Positions 1 to 6,800 of a stretch of DNA of 7,524 bases are shown one piece after another. The DNA lies in assembly GCA_012511425.1 (NCBI GenBank), contig JAAZGC010000161.1, forward strand, positions 1 to 7,524, given 5' to 3'. The notes beneath the pieces are model-generated. The model was given only the letters and a program-made list of their open reading frames with translations, made no database searches and was not told the DNA's origin. A program made the translations under genes and the position numbers. The DNA comes from Clostridiales bacterium (lineage in GTDB: Bacteria; Bacillota; Clostridia; Oscillospirales; CAG-272). Each line of letters starts with the position of its first letter. Position 1 is the first letter of the stretch.

Positions 1-1553
1 CCCGGCGGCAGCCCTTTGTACACATAGGTGTTGTACGGGTCGTCGATCAGGGTGTCGTCGTGGGTGATCCGCGTTTTATGTTCTTCAAAGGTATACTGTA
101 TCGTCGCGTCCGACTGCATATAGCCTGCGGTTTCGTAGCCGGGGTTTCTCAGTCGGTTGTGGAAGACCGAGCTTATCGTCGTATATTCGTCGATAAACTT
201 CGCCTCCGACTGGATCATCGAAGCGAGGATTACTACGTCGTCGACCGTCATTCCAAGCGCTTCGCAGGATTCGGTGTATCTTTCGTCGAACTTGACGTTG
301 AAGTTGGAAAGCAGCTTGCGCAATGCCGCATATTCGGTGCTGTCCTGATAGAAGTTGTAGGTGTCGGGATAGAGATAGCCTTCGAGTCGGTATTTGCGGT
401 TGGGGTTCGGAGTCAGATTCTTGATAAACCAGAAATCGGAGAAGTCGCCCTCGCGGATTTCCTTGACGAATCCCTCCTTCGTTCCGATGCCGTTATCAAC
501 GAAAACTTTGATTATATCATCCACCGACATTCCCTCCGAGAAGGTCAGGGTGATTTCGGCGCGCTTTATCGGAACCGCGTTGCGGAAGATATTGATCAGC
601 TTGTCGTAGTTCATCGACGGGGAGACGGTGTATTCGCCCGGCTCGAATTCGTATTCATCCTTGTGGCGGAGCTTTGCATACATCCGGAAGACTGTCGGGT
701 ATTTGATGACAGAGCGCTCCTCGAGTATCTCGGAAATATCCTTTATAGTCGCATATTCGGGTATCGTTACGGCGATCTGTTCATCCGATTTCACAAAGGC
801 GAATATGTCGTTGCCCCAGATGATCATATAATATGAAAGAAACGAGACGGTAACAAGCAGAAAAACTATGTAGATAACGGCTTTCATCGCCGACTTCATA
901 ACCGACGAGCTGACGTCGGTGTCGGCGAGATGGCTGTAGTCGCGGCGGGGGTCGGCGCCGGAGGTGGTTATCCTGCTGCGGTTCGTCGTCCCGGTGTAGC
1001 CCATGCCCAAAGGACCCGAATGCGCCGGCTGTTTCCGGCCGGCCGGCATATCGGGCGAAGTATGAATCTGGGCTCCCGTGTTCCGATGATCCGGCGTCTG
1101 ACGGTGCGCATCGGTCTGGTTCATACCCGTCTGCTGCGGGAGCTGTTTGCGCGGCGGCGTTCCCTGCCGCTCACCGGTCAGGTGCATCGGCGGGCGGTCG
1201 GGAAGAAGACGCTTATTCGCGCCCGGTTCCGAGCCGGACGGCGGCGAAACATGTCTGTCGGCATTCGGGTTGGCGGCCTTTATCCGCTCGAGACGGGTGG
1301 TAGTATAATAATGATACGCCTTTTTCCGGTTCGAAGACTTGCCGCTGCCGCCCAACGGAACCGCAGGACCGGTCGAAGTCACGCGGGAAGGAAGACCGCC
1401 GCCGGAGGCTGCGCTCTTTGCATTTGCTTCCTTTGCCGGAGCGCCTGCATTATTCTTATTCCGATTTCGCGGATCGGCGTTCATCGACCGCCGGTAGCGC
1501 TCGCCGGCGGTAAGCGCCGGCTTTTTGTTGTTTATATCAGGTTCTTTGTTCAT
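1..1553 (-). CDS. mltG: Endolytic murein transglycosylase MltG (YceG-like), 3'-truncated by window edge
   Basis: I translated this frame myself; it runs open off the left edge, giving 517 complete codons. In order it has a hydrophilic basic tail rich in Pro, Gly and Gln (about residues 1-220), one membrane segment (about 225-246, IYIVFLLVTVSFLSYYMIIW), a LysM-like subdomain (about 257-312) and the YceG catalytic domain. Family hallmarks are LEGYLYPDTY (390-399), ASMIQSEA (444-451, with the probable catalytic Glu at 450), SVFHNRL (462-468), MQSDATIQY (479-487) and YNTYVYKGLPPG at the edge. The family cleaves nascent peptidoglycan glycan strands outside the membrane and leaves 1,6-anhydroMurNAc ends. 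The topology is cytoplasmic N-terminus, single pass, extracellular catalytic domain. ATG 1553 is the first possible start after an in-frame stop, but no good Shine-Dalgarno precedes it. Met24 (codon at 1484) is an alternative. The family call is very secure; the start is less so. Confidence 0.95.
   Translation of the reverse strand, partial: MNKEPDINNKKPALTAGERYRRSMNADPRNRNKNNAGAPAKEANAKSAASGGGLPSRVTSTGPAVPLGGSGKSSNRKKAYHYYTTTRLERIKAANPNADRHVSPPSGSEPGANKRLLPDRPPMHLTGERQGTPPRKQLPQQTGMNQTDAHRQTPDHRNTGAQIHTSPDMPAGRKQPAHSGPLGMGYTGTTNRSRITTSGADPRRDYSHLADTDVSSSVMKSAMKAVIYIVFLLVTVSFLSYYMIIWGNDIFAFVKSDEQIAVTIPEYATIKDISEILEERSVIKYPTVFRMYAKLRHKDEYEFEPGEYTVSPSMNYDKLINIFRNAVPIKRAEITLTFSEGMSVDDIIKVFVDNGIGTKEGFVKEIREGDFSDFWFIKNLTPNPNRKYRLEGYLYPDTYNFYQDSTEYAALRKLLSNFNVKFDERYTESCEALGMTVDDVVILASMIQSEAKFIDEYTTISSVFHNRLRNPGYETAGYMQSDATIQYTFEEHKTRITHDDTLIDDPYNTYVYKGLPP
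1503..1526 (+). terminator. Intrinsic-terminator-like hairpin, antisense within the 5' end of mltG
   Basis: Read on the plus strand there is a perfect 7-bp all-G/C stem (GCCGGCG at 1503-1509 with CGCCGGC at 1515-1521), a 5-nt loop GTAAG, and then TTTTT followed by GTTGTTT. This is the textbook shape of a Rho-independent terminator for plus-strand transcription. It lies inside mltG codons about 10-17, where the sense strand codes Lys-Lys-Pro-Ala. No plus-strand gene precedes it. It could stop antisense transcription. In the mltG mRNA the same bases can fold into a hairpin about 30 nt after the start codon. It may also be chance in GC-rich DNA beside a lysine run. Confidence 0.4.
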
Positions 1554-1580
1554 AGGCTGTACATTTCATGCGGTTTGTAA

Positions 1581-1608
1581 ATTATTAAAACCGGGCGGTA
1601 TCCGGCAA
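1581..1608 (-). promoter_or_regulatory. Candidate sigma-A promoter for mltG
   Basis: On the minus strand there is TTGCCG (1608-1603, 4 of 6 matches to TTGACA), a 16-nt spacer, and AATAAT (1586-1581, 5 of 6 matches to TATAAT). Transcription would start near 1574, leaving a leader of about 20 nt before the mltG ATG. The site is in the 70-nt gap, the largest between complete genes here. The match is weak enough that readthrough from upstream remains the simpler model. Confidence 0.3.
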
Positions 1609-1623
1609 GATTTGTGCGCCGGA
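1591..1623 (-). other. Inverted repeats directly after the CPBP stop codon
   Basis: Directly after the CPBP stop codon, TCCGGC (1623-1618) and GCCGGA (1606-1601) form a perfect 6-bp inverted repeat with an 11-nt loop. The second arm can instead pair through CCGG (1605-1602) with CCGG (1594-1591), which is followed by TTTT. The first stem has no adjacent T run and the second is only 4 bp, so either would be a weak terminator or attenuator at best. The repeat overlaps the candidate -35 element of mltG. Confidence 0.25.
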
Positions 1624-2616
1624 TCAGGGCATGGCGGCCGGAAAGTCGTATCCCGAATTCGGCAGAATCAGACTTACCGCAAAGATTATTATGCAGAGAA
1701 GAAAAACCGGCGAAAATACGCTCGAAAGCAGCCGCTTTAAAAACGGTTCCGATGCATAAGGCGGCTTGGGTGCGTCGGATTTTACAAGGTCGTCGTAATG
1801 CCTGCCGGCTTGTGTCAGGGCGAGATAAGAAAACAGCGCGGTCAGCATCGTCATGGCAAATGCAAAAAAGACAAGGCTGCCGGAAGTTCGCATGACGGTC
1901 GCAAGGTTGTATTCGAACATCAGCGAAACGATGTTGTAAAAGAGCCGGACCGAGAACGCCGCCCAGAAGGAACCGGTTACCGAGCAGATCGAAGACAGAA
2001 TCAGCCCGATCACGAAATAGAGCGGGAACTGAGTTATCGAAAGCCCAGCGGCTGCGTAAAGAAATGAAGACAGAAGCGCCGCCGCAACTCCCCCCGCCAT
2101 ATCCCGGTATTCGCAGTAAATGAGCGAGCGGAAGACAAATTCCTCGGCCGCCGCCGGAAGCACCGCGAAGGCAAGCACCAGATAGGAAATCCCGGCGAAA
2201 TCGGCTCTTATCGAGCCGTAAGGCACGAAACGGCCGAAAAAGGTAAACTCTCCGGAATAAATCCCGAAGTTATACATGATAAGCTTCATCAGAATGGTTA
2301 TCCCGACGAGCGCCATTGCGGCATCGGCGATGAATCTCAGACTGCGAAGGGATATCGGCTTGAAATTCAGGTGCATAATGGCGCCGGTGCCCATCAGCCG
2401 CAGCCGGAAAATGCCGGGCAGGACGAACACCATCAGCTGGAGTATAATGACCGAAAGATATATGTTGTCGCGCAGGGTGTAAACCGAGCTGTCGACATAG
2501 CGAACCGCGAGCATTAGCAGCATCGAAGCCGCCGCGAGCGCCGGCGCGGTATGCGCCGAACGGTACTTTTTGCGGTCATTTTCATTATCCTGAGCTATCG
2601 TCTTTAAATCAGCCAT
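1624..2616 (-). CDS. CPBP-family (Abi/CAAX protease-like) membrane protein lacking the catalytic histidines
   Basis: The protein has 330 residues and many hydrophobic segments (about 26-40, 52-72, 98-118, 141-158, 174-192, 196-212, 217-234, 247-268 and 301-319). Motif 1 of the CPBP/Rce1 fold is intact as EEFVFR (Glu158, Glu159, Arg163). The order of what follows fits the family, but the motif 2 position FxxxH reads FLYAA (185-189) and the motif 3 position HxxxN reads RLFYN (224-228), keeping only the Asn. The only histidines are 22, 82 and 273, outside the core. CPBP proteins are intramembrane glutamic proteases (Rce1 type) or relatives with non-proteolytic roles; this one is probably inactive or altered. 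The start overlaps the cyclo-ligase stop by 8 nt and has a good ribosome site (GAGGA, 9 nt upstream), which implies translational coupling. The substrate or partner is unknown; position beside mltG hints at an envelope role but does not prove it. Confidence 0.85.
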   Translation of the reverse strand: MADLKTIAQDNENDRKKYRSAHTAPALAAASMLLMLAVRYVDSSVYTLRDNIYLSVIILQLMVFVLPGIFRLRLMGTGAIMHLNFKPISLRSLRFIADAAMALVGITILMKLIMYNFGIYSGEFTFFGRFVPYGSIRADFAGISYLVLAFAVLPAAAEEFVFRSLIYCEYRDMAGGVAAALLSSFLYAAAGLSITQFPLYFVIGLILSSICSVTGSFWAAFSVRLFYNIVSLMFEYNLATVMRTSGSLVFFAFAMTMLTALFSYLALTQAGRHYDDLVKSDAPKPPYASEPFLKRLLSSVFSPVFLLCIIIFAVSLILPNSGYDFPAAMP

Positions 2617-3232
2617 CGGAAAACGTCCTCACACCCTTTTCGGTGACGATGAAATCTGAGCGTATATCATAGCGGCCGCGGGGGAGACTGTCGAGTATGT
2701 CTTCCTCATAAGCCAGACCCGCACGCGCTCCGGCGAATCCGGGCAGAAAGCGGTCGTAGTATCCGCCGCCGGAACCGAGCCGGTAGCCGTTTTTATCCCA
2801 GGCGACGGCGGGTATGACACAGAGCGCAAGATCCTTTTCCGCATTGCGGGGATCGTATGCCGGAAGATCGATGTCCGGCTCAAGTATGCCGAACGCCCCC
2901 GCAGACAGCTGATCCGGCGACTCGATGATATGAAATGTCATCGAATGATTATCGCCGCACCGCGGCAGCGCCGTAAGCTTTCCCGCTTCGAGAGATGCCG
3001 TTATGAGCGGGCGGACGTCGATCTCTGTACCTGTCGGCATATAAAGCAGAACGGCGTTTGCGAATCTGAAGCAGGCAAGTCCGGTAATGCGGGTGATGAT
3101 AGCGCCGTCAAGGAGGCTGCGGTCGTCTGTCCGGCGGTTTTTGCGGCGCTCGAGGCAGAGCCTTCGCAGCTCCCGCTTTCTCTGCGCCAGCCCCGGAACT
3201 TTGCCGCCGATACGGATATCGGTAACCGGCAT
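2609..3232 (-). CDS. 5-formyltetrahydrofolate cyclo-ligase (MTHFS / YgfA family)
   Basis: This 207-residue cytoplasmic enzyme should catalyse ATP-dependent conversion of 5-formyl-THF to 5,10-methenyl-THF, returning a stored folate to one-carbon metabolism. Landmarks in order are a basic N-terminal helix RKRELRRLCLERRK (18-31), YMPTGTEID (64-72), LPRC (89-92), GILEPD (115-120), and the signature WDKNGYRLGSGGGYYDRFLP (145-164) with its glycine-rich phosphate-binding loop, then DFIVTEKG (193-200). Length is normal for the family (about 180-210). The frame stays open upstream to 3358, but that part overlaps the DJ-1 gene and resembles no cyclo-ligase sequence. I therefore start at ATG 3232, one nucleotide after the DJ-1 stop; no strong ribosome site precedes it, consistent with coupled translation. 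The usual C-terminal LPxExHD reads LPRGRYD, a modest deviation. Confidence 0.93.
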   Translation of the reverse strand: MPVTDIRIGGKVPGLAQRKRELRRLCLERRKNRRTDDRSLLDGAIITRITGLACFRFANAVLLYMPTGTEIDVRPLITASLEAGKLTALPRCGDNHSMTFHIIESPDQLSAGAFGILEPDIDLPAYDPRNAEKDLALCVIPAVAWDKNGYRLGSGGGYYDRFLPGFAGARAGLAYEEDILDSLPRGRYDIRSDFIVTEKGVRTFSDG

Positions 3233-3233
3233 T

Positions 3234-3776
3234 TCAGACCGCCATAGTCGAGTCTTTGATCTTCTCCGCCGCGTAGTCGCCGTAAAGCGCGGAAACGAGG
3301 GCGAGCGAGAATTCGAGCGAAACGCCCATGCCGCGGGCGGTGATATATGTCCCGTCACGCTCGACGGGAGCGCCGGTGTATTCGGCGCCTTCGAGATACT
3401 GTTCCCATCCGGGGTAGCAGGCGGCGCGTCTGCCCTTCAGAAGCCCCAGTCTTCCCAAAACCGAGGGCGCGGCGCAGATCGCGCCGATAAATACGCCTCT
3501 TTCGGCGGCATCGCGGAGCAGCCGCGCGACTTCCTTTGAAGCGGCGAGATTGTCGGTGCCGCCCTTACCGCCGGGAAGAATGTACATCTTCGCTTTATCG
3601 GGTTCGACTTCATTTAATGTTATGTCGGCTTTGACTTCGATTTCGTGCGCGCCCCTGACATAAAGGTTCTTCTGAAGGGAAACCGTCCTGACACAGGCGC
3701 CGGCGCGCCTCAGAATATCGGCAGGGGTCAGCGCCTCAACCTCTTCAAAGCCTTCGGCCAAAAACAGATATATCAT
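3234..3776 (-). CDS. DJ-1/PfpI family protein (DJ-1/YajL-like)
   Basis: The protein has 180 residues, a normal length for the DJ-1/YajL subgroup, and forms one flavodoxin-like domain. The N-terminal strand and loop FLAEGFEEVEALTPADILRR (5-24) carries the conserved acidic residue, Glu14, that hydrogen-bonds the nucleophile. The nucleophile elbow is GAICAAPSVL (98-107) with Cys101. Further landmarks are ILPGG (66-70), CYPGWE (120-125) and the C-terminal TARGMGVSLEFSLALVSALYG (146-166). Family members act in protection from carbonyl or oxidative stress and are variously described as glyoxalase, deglycase or chaperone; the true substrate cannot be read from sequence. There is no signal peptide, so it is cytoplasmic. 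A strong ribosome site (AGGAG, 7 nt before the ATG) supports the start. It follows ftsK by 37 nt and nearly abuts the cyclo-ligase, so all are probably cotranscribed. Confidence 0.93.
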   Translation of the reverse strand: MIYLFLAEGFEEVEALTPADILRRAGACVRTVSLQKNLYVRGAHEIEVKADITLNEVEPDKAKMYILPGGKGGTDNLAASKEVARLLRDAAERGVFIGAICAAPSVLGRLGLLKGRRAACYPGWEQYLEGAEYTGAPVERDGTYITARGMGVSLEFSLALVSALYGDYAAEKIKDSTMAV

Positions 3777-3813
3777 TAATTCTCTCCTGATCTGTAGCTG
3801 AATTGTCTTTTCT

Positions 3814-6800
3814 TCAATCGTCTTCTCTCATCTTCATTTCCATATACTGCTCGCGGGAAATCAGCACCGTCCGGGGCTTCTGGCCGTCCGGCTCGGAGAC
3901 AATTCCCATATTCTGCATCCGGTCGATGAGCTTCGCCGCGCGGCCGTAGCCGAGCGAAAGCCGGCGCTGGATGAGTGAAGTGGATATCTTGCCCGAATCG
4001 ACGGCGAGCTTTATGGCTTCTTTGAGCATAGGGTCGTCATCGTCGGTATCGTCGATCTGGGCGGTCTTTTTGTCTTTATCAAGCGCCTGGGCGTTTTCTT
4101 CGACAAGGCTCTGGATTGTCTCGTCGTAGCTGTAGCCTTCCGACTTGTCCTTGATGAATTTGACCACCGCCTCGACCTCTTTATCCGAGACGAAGGAACC
4201 CTGCACCCGGACCGGCTTCTGGAATCCGACCGGGGAATAGAGCATATCTCCGCGGCCGATCAGCTTCTCGGCGCCGGTCATGTCGAGGATGACGCGGGAG
4301 TCGGTCTGGCTTGAGACGGTGAAGGCGATCCTCGACGGGATGTTCGCCTTGATAAGTCCGGTGATGACGTCGACCGACGGACGCTGCGTGCCGATGACAA
4401 GGTGCATTCCGGCGGCGCGCGCCTTCTGCGCCAGCCGGCAGATCGATTCTTCGACCGAATCCGGCGCGGTCATCATAAGGTCGGCAAGCTCGTCTATAAT
4501 TATGACGACATACGGACATCTTTCAAAATCGGGGTCGTCCTTGAATTCCGGGTTCGTCTCGATCTCGCGGTTGTAGCTGTCGAGGTCGCGGACGCCGACT
4601 TTTTCGATCAGCGTGAAACGCCGCTCCATCTCGTTGACCGCCCATTGCAGTGCGCCCGCCGCCTTCTTCGGCTCGGACACGACGGGAAGCAGCAGGTGCG
4701 GCAGGCCGTTGTATACATTGAGCTCGACCTTCTTCGGGTCGACGAGGATAAGCTTGACTTCGTCGGGGTCGGCGCGGTAGAGCAGGCTCATTATCATCGA
4801 GTTTATGCAGACGGATTTTCCCATTCCGGTCGCACCGGCGATGAGAAGATGCGGCATCTTCGCCAGATTGCAGTATATCGGCTTGCCCGCAACGTCCATG
4901 CCGAGCGAAACGAGCAGCTTGTGCTTCTCCGATTTGAACTCTTTGTCTTCGATCATTTCGCGGAGGAAGACCGTAGCGACGACTTTATTAGGCACTTCGA
5001 CGCCGACCGCCGCCTTGCCGGGGATCGGCGCTTCGATGCGCACTCCGGTCGATGCAAGCCCGAGGGAAATGTCGTCGACGAGGTTGGATATCTGCTTTAC
5101 CCGGACGCCTTCGTCCGGCTGAAGCTCGTAGCGGGTTATCGTAGGCCCGCGGGAGATATCGACTATTCGGGTGCTGACCTTGAAGCTGTTCAGCATATCC
5201 GTCAGCTTCTTTGCGGTTGTGTTCAGCTCTTCGGAAATATCCTCGTTTTTCGGATGCTCCGGCTGGCGCAGCAGCGTCACCGGCGGCAGGACATACGGAG
5301 GCTTGGGCGGCGGCGCTTTCTCCGGCGTCAGCGGGACAAGCCGGTTCTTCTCCACGTCAAAGCTGTCGCGGGGGGCTTCGTCAAGGAATTCGCCCTCGCC
5401 GTCTTCATCGGAAAGTTCCGATTCGTCTTCCGTTTCTTTCGGTTTATCCGGATCTGCGGTTTTGAATTTCGCGAGGATTTCGCCGGGAATGACGGTATCT
5501 TCGCCGGATTTTTCCGATTGGGACTTAACGGCTATATCGGCTCCGGCGGCGGATGCGGCGGTTTTGTTTTCTGCGGCTTCGGCGGAGTTTTCTTCGTCTT
5601 TGAGGATATGCGCCGACGCTTCGGCCGAATCCGCGGTTTCGGCGGCGGGTTTTCTTATTCCGCGGCGGGGTGCGCCGATTCCGAATCTGCGGCGGAAAGC
5701 TTCCTCATCGGCTTTCACGAGGTTGGAGGGCTGCCCGAGTATTTTGTAGCCGGAAAAATAGCCTGCGGGAACCTTGTAGCCGTATTCGTCTACCGAATCA
5801 TAGCTTTCGTGAGGATGCCGCCAGTCGTCCTGCGGAATCCCGGCGCCGTCTTCAGCTTCGGAAGTTTCTGCCGGAGCGGAGGCGTTCTCATGCGGCTTAT
5901 ATACAAAAGGCGGCGGGGTGCCGACTTCGGCAAGCGAGGGATTGAAATCGATCCTTCCGCCGGGGCCGGTTTGAATCGTAAGCGGGCCGCCGTTCGCCGT
6001 TTCGCTTTGATTTACCACTTCGACATAATCGCGGTGGCGGCGCAGGCGGTTCGGCGATGCCTGCTCATACGGCAGATAAGCCGGGGAAAAATACGCCGGC
6101 TCCGGATTCTTCATTACGGGCTCGTTTTCCGGAGTTTCCCCCGGGTCGGCATAAGGATTTGACGTAAGATACGGGTCCGGCTGCACGGCGGCGACGGTGT
6201 TTCCGGTATCGTTGTCAAAAAGCGCATCGGGCGGGGCGTGCCGCCGTTCGTGCTCAAACACGGCGTCTTCAAAAGCCTTTGGGGAGGGGGTTATATAGTT
6301 GTCGCTGAAATCATCCGCCTGCCGCGAGGGTCTTCTCCGGGCGAAGGGACTGTTCAGGATCATCGTGCGGTTGTCGTCGATCATTTCCGAGTCGGGGGAG
6401 TTGTCGTCCCGACCTAAAAGCCGGCGGATAAACATGAAGAAAGCGGCGACTCCCTCCGAAACAACCTTCGCAAATGCGGCGAGTGCGGAACCTACATTGC
6501 CGATACCCCGGATCATCGCCGCGAGACCTTTTGCCAGCGCCGATGCGGCGGCGCGATTTTCCTTTGTGTTGGATATCGCGGCATAAAAAAGTGCGGAGAC
6601 GAGCAGCGCCGTGACGGAAATGGCAAAAACACCCGCCCGGCCGAGTCCGCGGAAGAGGAGCGAACCGATTAATCCGCCCGCCGCGCCGCCGCTTTGCAGC
6701 GCTTTGCCGGAAGTCCAGAGCTCGGACGGCGAGAGCGAGCTAAGCATCTCTTCCTTTGAAAAACCGTGGAGAAATACCGAGAAAAAGAGCAGCATTCCGA

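Noticed and set aside
60..836. 258-codon open frame on the plus strand opposite mltG
   Set aside because: It is exactly antisense to the conserved YceG catalytic domain and has no family resemblance, so it is a shadow frame.
930..1580. 216-codon plus-strand frame opposite the MltG tail
   Set aside because: Arg- and Gly-rich low-complexity product, antisense to the mltG N-terminal region, with no ribosome site. The plus-strand terminator-like hairpin at 1503-1526 lies inside it rather than after its end.
3233..3358. N-terminal extension of the cyclo-ligase up to 3358
   Set aside because: This part overlaps the conserved C-terminus of the DJ-1 gene in another frame and does not resemble the family; ATG 3232 gives normal length and a neat stop-start junction.
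4818..4841. Walker A of FtsK reads GATGMGKS instead of the more usual GATGSGKS
   Set aside because: The changed residue is a variable position of GxxxxGKS; the Gly, Lys and Ser that bind phosphate are intact, so no loss of function is implied.
4402..6162. 586-codon open frame on the plus strand opposite ftsK
   Set aside because: It is antisense to well-conserved FtsK motor and linker sequence. Its translation is compositionally odd (Arg, Phe and Gly rich) with no recognisable domain. Long antisense frames are common opposite GC-rich genes.
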